Positions 17,901-26,235 of a DNA stretch of 44,473 bases are shown here, one piece after another. Origin of the DNA: Stieleria sedimenti (GTDB lineage Bacteria > Planctomycetota > Planctomycetia > Pirellulales > Pirellulaceae); NCBI RefSeq assembly GCF_025060895.1, contig NZ_JANZKV010000168.1, forward strand, positions 1-44,473. The letters are read 5' to 3'. The number at the start of each line of letters is the position of its first letter. Positions within the stretch are counted from its first letter, which is position 1. A program made the translations under genes and the position numbers. Below the pieces are notes generated by a model. It did not search any database and was not told the origin of the DNA. It worked only from the letters and a program-made list of their open reading frames with translations.

Positions 17901-20223
17901 ATCGCACGCGATTGTCGATGCCTTTGAGAATCCGATCGGCTGCCGAGGAAAGCGATTCGGCGCGGCGGTTGCGTTTCTCGACCAACTGGACCTTTCGCGA
18001 CTCGAACGCCGCATAAACTTCTTCGCGGCGGACGGCCAGTTGCTCGATAAAATCGTCGAACTCGGCGAACTTGCCTTCCAGTTCTTCCAGTTGCACCATG
18101 ACCTTGGTCAGGTATTCGTCGCAGCGTTCGGGGCTGTCGCAAACGTCCAAGTAGCCGGCTGTGGTTTGCTCGAGCAATTTCAATTGTGATGCAAATTCGG
18201 CGCGACCCTCGACGCCGACCAACTCGGTGGTGCGTGCCTTGAGCGCGCTGCGAACGCGGTTGACCGAGGCGAACACGTCGCCGATCGCGTCGATGATCTC
18301 GGTGCGTTTGGTTGCGTCCTCGATCCGCAGGTTGCTGACGGTCTCGGTCAACAATTCCAGTTGTGATGCGGCGGCGTCGATTTCTTCGCCCAGCGATTTG
18401 GATTCCGCGACGGTGGCGACTTCGGCGACGCGTTCGTTCGCCGCGGCAATGCGTTTGATGTAGGGATCGAGCGCGCCCGGGGTGAGCAAGAAATCAACAC
18501 ATCGACGGCTCAGTCGTTCGCTGCGTTCGGCCGTGGTGGACTCGAGTTCCTCGACGACCTCCAAGTCGACGTATCGCAGTTCTTTGAGTCCCAGGGCGTG
18601 TCCACGCTGGGTTCGCAGTTCGGCCAACGATTTGACGAAATCATCGATCGACTCGAATCGACTGCGTTCGATCTTCTTGATCAAGTCCTCGATGGCGGCG
18701 GAGACTTCCTGGGTGCGTGTGTTCGTTTCGCGGCGGGCACGGACGACTTTGTCGAATTCTTCGACGGCCGCGTTGGAGGCCTCACGGATTCTCTGCAACG
18801 GCTCGGCGAGGTTTTCCGTTTCCGCCTTGTCGATCCAGAAGTAACTGTCCAGGATGTCAGACGACTTCTTGTTCAGATCCAGATACAGACCTTCGTAGCT
18901 ATCGTCCTTGTCGATCAACTGCAGCAATTCGCTGCATTCGGCCATCCCTCGGACAATCTCTTTATTGCCGATTTTGAACAGCAACGAGTCGGTTTGGTTT
19001 TCGGGGACGAAGTTGGGACCGGTGAACGGTGTCTGCCAGATTTGGACGGCATGGTGCTTTTGGGCTTCTTCTTGGCCGCGAAAACATACCATCTCGCCGC
19101 GTTCGAAGAACGTTTGCCCGTGACAGATCAGCGGCGTATCAACCGTCTGCTTGATCAGGTTATAGCGCAGTTGAACATAGGTGCCCGAGATCGGCGCGTA
19201 GAACAGGTACAGGTAGTCTTCGCCGTTGGAAGCGGCGACGGTGCGTTGGTAACGCATGTCGCTGAGCCCGGTTTCGAAGCGTTTGAATTCTCCGGTTTGC
19301 AGATAATAACCGCCGGGAAAAATCAAACCTTGATCCCCCGGCAACATGACGCACGCCGCGGCGATTTCGTCCAGACGGATGACCTGCTGGATTTTGCTGT
19401 TGTAGACCAGGTACCGGAATTGGTCTTCCTGGTAGGGTTTCATTTTCAGCAGCACCAGATTGCCCAGAATCGCGTAATAGATTTCCGCGTCATCAAGGGT
19501 TTGGTCTGGATTGTCGACCGGCTCGCAATAAATCCCTTCACCGCTGCTGGTGTTGTTTTCGACCTTGATCGTCAGGTCACCGCCGACGGTTTCCACAAAC
19601 ACAAGGTCTTCGATCGAGATGTGTGGGTGGTCGCCATAGTGGTGCTGGTCGCGGGTGGTGCGAGCCCAGCGGAATTCATGCTGTGCGGGTTCTTTGACCT
19701 CGTGATCGCTACGGTTGTCGATGTATTCGATGGCGTCGGGCGAGACCCGCCACTTAAACGACTTGATATCACGGGTCGTCTTGCCGACCTGAAACACCAT
19801 ATGCAGCATCGGGCCGGAGCGATAGAAACGCGAAAAACGCGTGTCCTTGTAGAACCGGTACAGTTCGCTGAAATCATTGTGGAAACGTGAGTCGCCGATC
19901 AGATCCAGCGAGGCTTCGTGGAACTGATTGTCTTCGAATCGGTAGGCCGAAAAGACGTCCGAAAGTTCGATTTCCGTCTTCAGGCCGAACTGCACGTTGT
20001 AACCAAACAAGAACTCGTCGCCGATCGAGACCAAGTCGCGGGGCACACAATTGTGCTCGGTGGTGACGCGTTCGGTCGAGATCAGCTTGGTCTCGATGTT
20101 GCCAAACACCTCCGCACGCGACTCGTTCAGCTTGGCAAGACGCTCACGCAGGTTGTCTGCGGCATCACGCAAGCGATTGCGGAGAACTTCATAGGTGCCG
20201 GCGGCGAGTTGGGAGTCGGGCAT
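14971..20223 (-). CDS. Giant coiled-coil AAA+ ATPase of the 'DNA repair ATPase' type
   Basis: This 1750-aa protein starts at ATG 20223 with GGGAG about 8 nt upstream. Residues of about 30-430 form a beta-rich N-terminal region resembling the DUF3686-type domain of proteins annotated as DNA repair ATPases. Residues of about 470-880 are heptad-rich coiled coil (many E, L, R, V). About 900-1240 are helical. The ATPase core has a P-loop SPPGYGKTT (S1268, K1274, T1275), Walker B LYLDD (1333-1337) and a sensor-like VVMAGNPY near 1380. The first P-loop glycine is a serine. The C-terminus is helical. The OB-fold and flotillin genes lie directly upstream on the same strand, the arrangement known for YqiJ/YqiK-like pairs in other bacteria. 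It probably works at a membrane assembly rather than, or as well as, on DNA; no DNA-binding motif is evident. Confidence 0.82.
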   Translation of the reverse strand: MPDSQLAAGTYEVLRNRLRDAADNLRERLAKLNESRAEVFGNIETKLISTERVTTEHNCVPRDLVSIGDEFLFGYNVQFGLKTEIELSDVFSAYRFEDNQFHEASLDLIGDSRFHNDFSELYRFYKDTRFSRFYRSGPMLHMVFQVGKTTRDIKSFKWRVSPDAIEYIDNRSDHEVKEPAQHEFRWARTTRDQHHYGDHPHISIEDLVFVETVGGDLTIKVENNTSSGEGIYCEPVDNPDQTLDDAEIYYAILGNLVLLKMKPYQEDQFRYLVYNSKIQQVIRLDEIAAACVMLPGDQGLIFPGGYYLQTGEFKRFETGLSDMRYQRTVAASNGEDYLYLFYAPISGTYVQLRYNLIKQTVDTPLICHGQTFFERGEMVCFRGQEEAQKHHAVQIWQTPFTGPNFVPENQTDSLLFKIGNKEIVRGMAECSELLQLIDKDDSYEGLYLDLNKKSSDILDSYFWIDKAETENLAEPLQRIREASNAAVEEFDKVVRARRETNTRTQEVSAAIEDLIKKIERSRFESIDDFVKSLAELRTQRGHALGLKELRYVDLEVVEELESTTAERSERLSRRCVDFLLTPGALDPYIKRIAAANERVAEVATVAESKSLGEEIDAAASQLELLTETVSNLRIEDATKRTEIIDAIGDVFASVNRVRSALKARTTELVGVEGRAEFASQLKLLEQTTAGYLDVCDSPERCDEYLTKVMVQLEELEGKFAEFDDFIEQLAVRREEVYAAFESRKVQLVEKRNRRAESLSSAADRILKGIDNRVRSMESADDIAAYFAGDLMVEKVRDIIDQLQALDDAVRVGDLQSRMKTIREDSVRQLKDRQDLYEDGGDIIRLGKQKFAVNTQPLDLTTVLRNDAMCLHLTGTQYFSPLEDPALSDARDLWNQELISENRHVYRAEYLAVDLFQNRHSYKDKLTAEKVNPAWVQSQIGGRFDQGYAKGVHDHDAASILKALLEIDAHIELLAHPPSVRAASLLWFGKLLVGKTRKEMTDWIGGFAKLAKAYPNAEPAVEFRQRLAELAEEDAQYWGPLFDHNVTAEAIANYLFDQLVDNSRKNVCSARAAGLFQAFTDSVPEVDRQKLLETAMKSNESDPVRAFVLARNWAKAFLANHSGGDQVDPPHYYLDELAWIILSGGLSNLSVAEVAVAKSLTGLVGNHDRIQGGSMVVHYHELLRRVGRYMLDVVPRYRKLNQTKSKLVDVAREDMRLDEFKPRVLTSFVRNRLLDEVYLPLIGDNLAKQMGAAGENKRTDRMGLLLLISPPGYGKTTLMEYIANRLGLVFMKINGPAIGHQVTSLDPAEAPNAAAKEEVERLNLALEMGDNVMLYLDDIQHTHPEFLQKFISLCDATRKIEGVSNGKTRTYDLRGRRVSVVMAGNPYTESGDRFQIPDMLSNRADVYNLGEIIGESADAFEMSYLENCLTSNPTLAPLSSASPDDARAIIRAAERDTMEGIELQGNFSPDQVRDMYEVMRKLLRVRDVVLRVNRAYIRSAAQADAYRTEPPFKLQGSYRNMNRMAEKVASVMNAKELQSLIVSSYEQDAQTLTTDNEANVLKFKELMGILTPEEKERWDSIKYAFVESVRMQGLDSEDQAGQLMRQLASMRDGLESIRQVISRAIAVGGDGTEERMDARIDALRHSLTASADQVAASLKSTGEQLQRISEHQATAQPPDQKVYVQHKVPRVLADLIKGQFHLMQEWLRPILSESIDNGRDLERLKEQLDAMRANYREIESTFDAASGDEPA

Positions 20224-20399
20224 GGATTGGCTCCCGAAGGGTGGGTTTGGAAAGCAGGCGACGGAATCAAAATGCCCGGGGACGAACCCCCGGGACGATC
20301 GGCGAGGTAATCGGAGGCTTCACGCCCGCCCGTGGCCGAGCGGTGTGAAATCGAAGGTCGGCGGCAAGCCGCTGGACATGCCGCCGAGTCCCGGCCGAG
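20224..20399. other. Spacer between flotillin and AAA+ genes, with a GC hairpin
   Basis: CCCGGGG and CCCCGGG (20275-20294) can form a 7-bp stem with a 6-nt loop and no T run. The 176-bp gap is larger than others in this block, so the AAA+ gene may be partly uncoupled or have its own promoter. Its ribosome site lies directly before 20223. No small gene is visible. Confidence 0.5.
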
Positions 20400-22547
20400 T
20401 TACGCTAAACCGCCTTTCAGATTTTTGCCGTTGCCGGAGGGGTTGGCCAGCAGACGACTCGCTTTCTGGTCCGCGATGTTGGCGGTTCCGGCCATTCCGA
20501 GCAGACTGGTCAGTTGTGACCGCATGTCGTCGGTATCGGCCATCCCCATCATTTTGGCGATCAAGGCGGCGATGGACAGGTCCTTCACGCCGTCGGTGTC
20601 CAAGTTGAATTGGCCGATCATCTTGGTCAGCTGGTCGCGGAAGTACTCCGCGTTGCCGTCGAAGAACGTGTCCTTGATGTCCGTGGCGACGCGGCTGTTG
20701 TAGACGAATCGGTCGATCGCCTTGCCGCCCTTGACGGCCGAAGTGATCTGATCGAAGAACTCGCCGTCGCCACCGACGATGTCGATACGAGCGGCCTTGA
20801 GGGCTTCGCTGACGACCCCGGCTTGGCTTTCGGCGATGCCACGCTGGGCATCGATCGCGGCGATTTCGACATCCTTTTCTTTGCTGAGCTTGAGTTTGAA
20901 TTCCTCGTGCTCCTTTCCGACGCTGTCGAAGATCTTCATCGCTTCGGCTTTCTCGGTGATGCCGACCGCCTCGCTGCGGTACTTTTCCAATTCCACGCTG
21001 GCTTCGGCCATGCCCTGCTTTTCGATCGCAGCGGCTTTGGCTTCGATCCCCTTGGCTTCGGCGACGGCTTTCTTCTCCAAGACCGTCGCTTCGGCGAAAC
21101 CTTCTTTTTCCAAACTCGCTGCCTTGGCTTCTCGCACACGTGCTTCGGCAAGTCCCGCCGCGGCGGCTTGAGCGGATTCGGCTTCGGCAAGCATTTTCGT
21201 TGCCGCGGTTTCTTTTTCCGCCGCGTCGCGTTTGGCTTCCGCTTCGATGCGAATTTTCTCCGCCAACAACTCGCTGGATTCCTTTTCCGCTTGGGCCAGC
21301 TTGGTTTGGCGAATCAGCTCTTCCTCGGCCTTCATTTCCGCAGCCGTGATTTGAACCTTTTTGGCCCGTTCGGCTTTGGCGATTTCTTCGGTGTCCTTGA
21401 TGCGTTCCTGTTCTTCGACGACGGCTCGTTCGACGGCGACGCGTTCGCGGATGACTTCTTGGATGTTCCGCTTTTCGGTTTCGATCGCCTTTTCCTTTTC
21501 GACTTCGGCGACCCCGACGACTCGCAGGCGCTCGGTGGCTTCCAAGTCACGGTCACGATTGACACGTTCCAATTCGACGGCGTCGGTTTTCTCTTTGTTG
21601 CGCTGGGCGACGAGGATTTGGCGGTCCTTGTTTTCCGTTGCGACGCCCAATTCTTCTTCGGTCGCGATTCGCGCCCGCTCGGATTCCAATCGCTGTTCCT
21701 CTTCGACCTTTCGGGCCGAAGCCTGTTCGCGGGCGGTGATTTCGGCGATTTCGCGTTTCTGTTTCTCGACCGCTTCGACACGCTGTCGCTCAAGCGCAAG
21801 GATCGTTTCTTCCGCTTCGACGTCCTGCTTTTTGAGCGTTTTTTCCTTGTCCCGGGTGAATTGATTTTCCTTGACCTTTTCGGCGGCGGTCAATTCGGTG
21901 ATCTTTTTGATCCCTTCGGCGTCCAGAATGTTGTTGGGCGAAAGGAGTTCCAGCGGCGTTTGTTCCAGGTAGTCGATCGCCGCGTCGTCGAGCCGGTAAC
22001 CGTTCAAGTCGGTGCCGATGACTTTCAGGATTTCGTCTTTGAACTTGTCGCGTTCGTCGTACAGTTCGACAAAATCAAACTGCTTGCCGACGGTCTTGAG
22101 TGCTTCGGAGAACTTGGCGTCAAACAGTTCACGCAGTGTTTCAAGTTCCGAACAGCGGCGTGCCCCGATCGACGCGGCGACTTCCTTCATTTCTTCTTCG
22201 CTGCTGTCGACTCGAATGAAGAAGGCGACTTTGATGTCCGCGCGAATGTTGTCTTTACAGATCAGCCCCTCGCTACCCTGACGGCTGATTTCAAAGCTCT
22301 TCAGCGACAGGTCCATCAGCTCGTAGCGATGGATCACAGGGACGATCAGCATGCCGTTGCCGGTGACGACGTCCATCTTGCCCATCCCGGTCTTGACGAT
22401 GGCTTGGTCCGGGCCGACCACCATGTAACATTTTTTGATCGTCGCGACGATGCCGAGCAGCACCACAAAGAGAATCCCGACACCGATCAGGACACTCGTC
22501 AGCAGGCCTTCGGCCAGCAGCGGCGTCGCAAGAATACTCCAAGTCAT
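20400..22547 (-). CDS. Flotillin-like SPFH/band-7 membrane protein (YqiK type)
   Basis: The first ATG (22545-22547) overlaps the stop of the preceding gene as TGATG, a sign of translational coupling; a GTG one codon earlier is the alternative. The 715-aa product has an N-terminal membrane segment (about residues 10-35), an SPFH domain (about 40-200, containing VVGPDQAIVKTG), a very long Glu/Ala/Lys/Arg-rich coiled coil (about 220-560) and a flotillin C-terminal region (about 590-690). Flotillins oligomerise at the membrane and organise microdomains. Length and architecture fit YqiK, which in E. coli sits beside yqiJ. The strong codon bias of the coiled coil produces a long meaningless open frame on the opposite strand. 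The function with the downstream AAA+ protein is inferred. Confidence 0.9.
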   Translation of the reverse strand: MTWSILATPLLAEGLLTSVLIGVGILFVVLLGIVATIKKCYMVVGPDQAIVKTGMGKMDVVTGNGMLIVPVIHRYELMDLSLKSFEISRQGSEGLICKDNIRADIKVAFFIRVDSSEEEMKEVAASIGARRCSELETLRELFDAKFSEALKTVGKQFDFVELYDERDKFKDEILKVIGTDLNGYRLDDAAIDYLEQTPLELLSPNNILDAEGIKKITELTAAEKVKENQFTRDKEKTLKKQDVEAEETILALERQRVEAVEKQKREIAEITAREQASARKVEEEQRLESERARIATEEELGVATENKDRQILVAQRNKEKTDAVELERVNRDRDLEATERLRVVGVAEVEKEKAIETEKRNIQEVIRERVAVERAVVEEQERIKDTEEIAKAERAKKVQITAAEMKAEEELIRQTKLAQAEKESSELLAEKIRIEAEAKRDAAEKETAATKMLAEAESAQAAAAGLAEARVREAKAASLEKEGFAEATVLEKKAVAEAKGIEAKAAAIEKQGMAEASVELEKYRSEAVGITEKAEAMKIFDSVGKEHEEFKLKLSKEKDVEIAAIDAQRGIAESQAGVVSEALKAARIDIVGGDGEFFDQITSAVKGGKAIDRFVYNSRVATDIKDTFFDGNAEYFRDQLTKMIGQFNLDTDGVKDLSIAALIAKMMGMADTDDMRSQLTSLLGMAGTANIADQKASRLLANPSGNGKNLKGGLA

Positions 22548-23299
22548 CACGATTCGTTCTCCGGTTCAAGTTCAGTAACGGTGTAAATCCGTTTGGTTGG
22601 GTCAAACTCTAGAATCCGCACTTCCGTCCCTTTCGGAATCTCAGCCCCCGTGGTGCGGACATTTAGCAAAAGCGGAGCGGCATTCGTCCGAAACTTAGCT
22701 TGCCCGAACGTGGACGAAGCCTGGATTGACGAAATTTCGCAGGTCGCCCCGATCAGTCGGTCCTTGTCGTAACCCGGTTCGGGCGTGAATTTGCCGACGA
22801 CCGGCTGGGTGACGAATTTGGTCGCCACGACGGCGATGACAAAGTTTCGCGCGCCCAACAAGATCGACGGCAGCCAGACCGGCTGGTATCGCGAGGCGTC
22901 GAAACCGTGCCACAAGCCATAAGACACCATCCAGAACAGGACGGTGAATGCCCCAAACCAAATCACCAAGGGCACGCGTCCGAAGTTGGACCAGCGGACC
23001 GTCGTGGCCGCAAACCCGCCCAAAAAGTCGAAACCGCCCGCGTGTCCGATGTCCGCATCCCCGCCGGCGACGTCGAAATCGACCGCCTCCAGATCCGGCG
23101 TCCCCACGTCCACATCCATGTCCATCGACATGTCGGCGTCCAGGTCAATGTCGGGCGCATCGAGATCCAGTTCGATCAGCCCGATCAACGCCACCAACGT
23201 GTACATCACCATCAGGCAAACCAGAATCGACGCCGGCCATACCGGACCGACGAACATTCGATTGGCGAGATCTGTCAGTACTTCTTCCACAGCGGTCAT
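22547..23299 (-). CDS. YqiJ-like membrane protein with C-terminal OB-fold (NfeD relative)
   Basis: ATG 23299 is taken as start (250 aa); an in-frame TTG at 23308 would add three residues. Membrane segments: about residues 20-42 (WPASILVCLMVMYTLVAL), then an acidic Asp/Met loop (about 45-90), then about 108-130 and 145-165. The last 80 residues are beta-rich and end RIYTVTELEP, resembling the OB-fold of NfeD/YqiJ proteins, which pair with flotillins. The stop overlaps the flotillin start (TGATG). The acidic Asp-rich loop (LDLDAPDIDLDADMSMDMDV) is a distinctive feature and could bind divalent cations; that is speculation. Confidence 0.83.
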   Translation of the reverse strand: MTAVEEVLTDLANRMFVGPVWPASILVCLMVMYTLVALIGLIELDLDAPDIDLDADMSMDMDVDVGTPDLEAVDFDVAGGDADIGHAGGFDFLGGFAATTVRWSNFGRVPLVIWFGAFTVLFWMVSYGLWHGFDASRYQPVWLPSILLGARNFVIAVVATKFVTQPVVGKFTPEPGYDKDRLIGATCEISSIQASSTFGQAKFRTNAAPLLLNVRTTGAEIPKGTEVRILEFDPTKRIYTVTELEPENES

Positions 23300-23545
23300 G
23301 CCCAGCAAGAGTCATGCGATTCCTAAACCGACTCGTTAGCGTAGGGCATTTTCAGACCGCCGGAGGGGCGCGGGGTTGCCGAGAAAGAGGAAAACTCACG
23401 AAGTCGCAGCGAAAGGAAGTGCGACGGCGCGAAACTCCGATGGATCGCGGGGCCCGCTTTTCACGCCACGTGCGTTGAGTCTGAAGGTGTGAGCGGAACG
23501 GCGCGAGCGGGCTGTCGCTAGCAAAAAAACACCCGCTTGGCGGCG
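23300..23545. other. Spacer upstream of the OB-fold/flotillin genes
   Basis: This 246-bp gap separates the M50 protease gene (stop at 23546) from the OB-fold gene on the same strand. It holds a degenerate piece of the GC-rich palindrome family seen at 8344-8414 and 25194-25271 (23490-23521, AGCGGAACGGCGCGAGCG). A promoter for the flotillin unit is likely here, but I see no certain boxes. Confidence 0.45.
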
Positions 23546-24673
23546 TCAGCCCTGCGCCGCCAACCCCGCTCGGACGCGGATGGTGTCCAGATCCAGCAGA
23601 CCGATCAAGCGACCGCTGGCGTCGGCCACGGCGAATTGACGACAGCCTTCCAAGGGCCGTGTGACGACGGATTCCAAGGATTCATCCGGAGACAGCACCG
23701 GCGCGTCATATCGAGCCAGTTGGCCGACGGTGGTGCGGGGATCGGCACCGCGCTCGACGGCTTCGGTGACGTCTTCGAGCGCCAGGATGCCGACGACGAA
23801 CTCGTCCTGACCGACCACCGGAACCGCGGTCGTCGGGCACGATCGCAGCGACGGAAGTAACTCATCGAGTTCCATGTCCATCGGCAACCGGGGTGGTTGA
23901 TGAATCATCGCGTCGTTGATCGTCAAATCACGCAGCGGCTCGATCACGTCGACTTGTCGCGCTTCGCTCAAGCCCGCGTAACAGATAAACACCGCGATCA
24001 GCCCCGCGGTCACGGCGCCATGGTGCAGCGCTAAGCCACCCATCACGACGGCGCACAGGACGCCGATGTAAGACGCAATCCGTGTCGCACGCCGATACTC
24101 GATCCCCATCGCCAAGACGCTTCGCAGCACCCGCCCGCCGTCCATCGGAAACGCCGGGATCATGTTGAACAAAACCAGAGCCGTATTGATCAACATCATC
24201 GACAACAGGTACCCCAACGGTGTCGGTGAATTGAGCACTTCGATGACCCGATCGCCCGCTTCGGCCTCCGTCAAAATTTCTCCCAGCGAGGGCAGCCCCA
24301 ATCCGGGCAGGAGCCACAAAACGGTTCCCAAGATCAATAGAATCACGACGTTCACCGCTGGACCGGCAACCGCGACCAGAAATTCTTGCCAGGGAATCCG
24401 CGGGATCTTCATCAATCGGGCGACGCCGCCGATCGGAAACAGCGTGATGTCCAACGTTTCGATGCCGAAACGACGGGCCATCAAAGCATGGCCGTATTCA
24501 TGTAGCGTCACGCACAAGAACATGCCCAACAACAGCGTGACTCCGAAAACCGTGCCGATCACGCCATCCTGGTATCCTGCATAGGCGACGTAAGCGACCA
24601 AAAGGGCGAACGACCAGTGGACGTAGACGCCGATTCGAAAGTAAGTTCCCAGTTTGAGTCGTCTTCGCCACAC
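23546..24673 (-). CDS. Site-2-type intramembrane metalloprotease (M50) with CBS domains
   Basis: The start is a GTG at 24673 (375 aa). Hydrophobic segments lie at about residues 15-33, 40-60, 100-125, 155-172 and 195-235. The zinc motif HEYGH is at 58-62 inside a membrane helix. The second motif NMIPAFPMDGG (N170, P173, D178) supplies the third metal ligand. About residues 245-370 form a pair of CBS domains, which usually sense adenine nucleotides. This is the rhomboid-independent S2P family with C-terminal CBS (MJ0392-like) and no PDZ domain. It would cut a membrane-bound substrate such as an anti-sigma factor or a damaged protein. It stands 237 bp upstream of the OB-fold/flotillin genes on the same strand, so co-expression is possible. 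Confidence 0.92.
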   Translation of the reverse strand: MWRRRLKLGTYFRIGVYVHWSFALLVAYVAYAGYQDGVIGTVFGVTLLLGMFLCVTLHEYGHALMARRFGIETLDITLFPIGGVARLMKIPRIPWQEFLVAVAGPAVNVVILLILGTVLWLLPGLGLPSLGEILTEAEAGDRVIEVLNSPTPLGYLLSMMLINTALVLFNMIPAFPMDGGRVLRSVLAMGIEYRRATRIASYIGVLCAVVMGGLALHHGAVTAGLIAVFICYAGLSEARQVDVIEPLRDLTINDAMIHQPPRLPMDMELDELLPSLRSCPTTAVPVVGQDEFVVGILALEDVTEAVERGADPRTTVGQLARYDAPVLSPDESLESVVTRPLEGCRQFAVADASGRLIGLLDLDTIRVRAGLAAQG

Positions 24674-24734
24674 GTCGGCTCGGCCCGTTCAATAAGTCCG
24701 TAAAATTCCGTCAGTTCCTCAACCGCATCACACT

Positions 24735-25178
24735 ATGTTACGCCACAAACTGATTCACCCCCAGATCTCCTCCATCCTGGCTGCCTCGGGACACCATAGC
24801 ACCATCCTGATTGCCGACGGGAACTACCCCGCAGCGAGTAAACGAGGCCCCCGCGCCGAACTGGTCAGTTTGAATCTAATGCCCGGCGTCCCGACCTGCA
24901 ATCAGGTTCTCGAGGCCGTCCTGTCGGCGATCCCGGTCGAAACCATCCAGACCATGAAGACGGAAACCGAAGGCCCCTACGCCCTGGACGGCGATCCGCC
25001 GGTCTGGGACGACTACCGAGCGACGATCAAATCCGAAGGCCTGGATCTGGAATTGGAACCGATCGAAAAATGGGATTTTTATAAAGCGGTCAGCACCGAA
25101 GACCACGTGCTGACGATCCAAACGGCCGATCAGCAACGCTACGCCAACATCCTGCTGAGCGTCGGCGTGCGGATGTAG
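24735..25178 (+). CDS. RbsD/FucU-family sugar mutarotase
   Basis: The 147-aa length is typical of the family. The start MLRHKLIHPQISSILAASGHH matches the N-terminus of FucU/RbsD, with the catalytic histidine equivalent at H20 in SGHHSTILIADGNYPA. The C-terminal YANILLSVGV resembles the Y-A-N-I-x-L motif of FucU, where Tyr and Asn contact the sugar. These enzymes interconvert anomers or ring forms of fucose, ribose and related sugars in the cytoplasm. FucU is a closer match than RbsD. It is transcribed divergently from the M50 protease with only 61 bp between them, so the promoters must overlap. No sugar transporter or kinase lies nearby. Confidence 0.88.
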   Translation: MLRHKLIHPQISSILAASGHHSTILIADGNYPAASKRGPRAELVSLNLMPGVPTCNQVLEAVLSAIPVETIQTMKTETEGPYALDGDPPVWDDYRATIKSEGLDLELEPIEKWDFYKAVSTEDHVLTIQTADQQRYANILLSVGVRM

Positions 25179-25193
25179 CGCGGATGAACCGTC

Positions 25194-25271
25194 TTAGCGG
25201 AAGGGCGCGAGCCCTCCGGTCTTTCACGATGTTATTGAAGCGCGACCGGACGGCTCGCGCCGTTCCGCTAA
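25194..25271. repeat. GC-rich palindrome, second copy of the 8344-8414 family
   Basis: Arms of 28 nt (25194-25221, starting TTAGCGGAAGGGCGCGAG, and 25244-25271) pair with two mismatches around a 22-nt loop. The arms are nearly identical to the inner arms at 8344-8414. The element sits between two convergent genes, 15 bp beyond the FucU-like stop, where it could serve as a bidirectional transcription end. Confidence 0.88.
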
Positions 25272-25316
25272 CACCTTTCGAGCCAGAGTGGATGAGATAG
25301 GGCTTGCGGCCTGCCG

Positions 25317-25979
25317 CTAGCGCCACAGCCATTCGCGGAAACCTTCGACGACCTGCTGTCGTTCCGCGATCGCTCGCCAAACGACAAACAACCCCAGCGT
25401 CAGCGCGACGATGATCATCGTGCCGCCACGCCGCGGGGCCGGAGGCGACGTCGCTTCCGCTTTGTCTCTCAAGTGCCCCAACAGTTTTTCCCAGAAAACA
25501 CTCGTCGCGATCGGTTCGAACGATTCAATCGACGTCGAATCGATCGCTTGATGCCCCGCCGCTCGCAAGTGGACGCGCAACTGGGGCAGAAACACCTGCA
25601 GCGTCTCTCGATCACACGTCGCCTCGGCATCGAGTTCCAACGCGGCTTCGAGTAACGGCAACAACATCTGCTCCGGCATCCGCCCGTACACAACCAATCG
25701 CGGGCGCGCGGTCAGCGCAAACAGAGAGATGATCAGCCCATAAAACGTCGCCAGGGCAAGCCACACCCAGCCGCCAAACACGCCGGCCGCCGCCTTGGGG
25801 AAAAAAAGTTCCCCCGGACCGATGGCCACCAAACCGACGACCGAAAACCCCAGCGCCGCAATATCGCGCCCTCCCGTCGTGATCAACACCCGACCGCTGA
25901 GACGAATCATCCCTAGCAACAACAGATACGCGACCAGCGGAAGCAAGGCGATCAGCAAGTAGATCGGTTCGATGGACAT
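25317..25979 (-). CDS. Small multi-pass membrane protein, unknown function
   Basis: The frame is open to 26162, but the upstream part is arginine- and proline-rich and unlike protein. ATG 25979 gives MSIEPIYLLIALLPLVAYL, an immediate membrane helix (220 aa). Membrane segments are about residues 5-25, 38-58, 65-90 and, near the C-terminus, TMIIVALTLGLFVVW. Between them lies a soluble part (about 95-185) with MPEQMLLPLLEAALELD and an LQVFLPQLRVHL stretch. I do not recognise the family; it may be planctomycete-specific. It is transcribed divergently from the glycosyltransferase gene at 26236. Confidence 0.7.
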   Translation of the reverse strand: MSIEPIYLLIALLPLVAYLLLLGMIRLSGRVLITTGGRDIAALGFSVVGLVAIGPGELFFPKAAAGVFGGWVWLALATFYGLIISLFALTARPRLVVYGRMPEQMLLPLLEAALELDAEATCDRETLQVFLPQLRVHLRAAGHQAIDSTSIESFEPIATSVFWEKLLGHLRDKAEATSPPAPRRGGTMIIVALTLGLFVVWRAIAERQQVVEGFREWLWR

Positions 25980-26235
25980 GCGCGGGTGAAGAGGCCGGGA
26001 GTCGGAGGGGAGGCGATTCGGTCCGTAAAGCGTACCAATTTCAACCGCTCGACGCGACGGAGGAGACGAGGCGGCGAGAGTTCTGCGAAACAGCCGGATG
26101 ATCCGACCGATCGGACCAATCGGCAGATTGCTGGTAAGTGATCGCGGTGGTTGGTCAAGCAAAACAGGCCAGTGGGAAGATCGCGCCGCACGCTTTTTTC
26201 AACGAAGCACCTTTTTCGAACACGCAACGTACTGC

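Noticed and set aside
18598-19890. 430-codon plus-strand frame opposite the AAA+ ATPase
   Set aside because: It is a by-product of the biased codon use of the real gene, with no recognisable domain and a hydrophobic/basic composition unlike a real protein.
20610-22586. Long 658-codon open frame on the plus strand opposite the flotillin gene
   Set aside because: It is the mirror of the Glu/Ala/Lys-rich coiled coil; the product is Phe/Asp/Leu-rich nonsense with no domain, and the minus-strand flotillin is clear.
14971-24673. A phage-defence system built around the giant ATPase
   Set aside because: No nuclease, methyltransferase, toxin or other effector is nearby; flotillin and OB-fold partners point to a membrane role.
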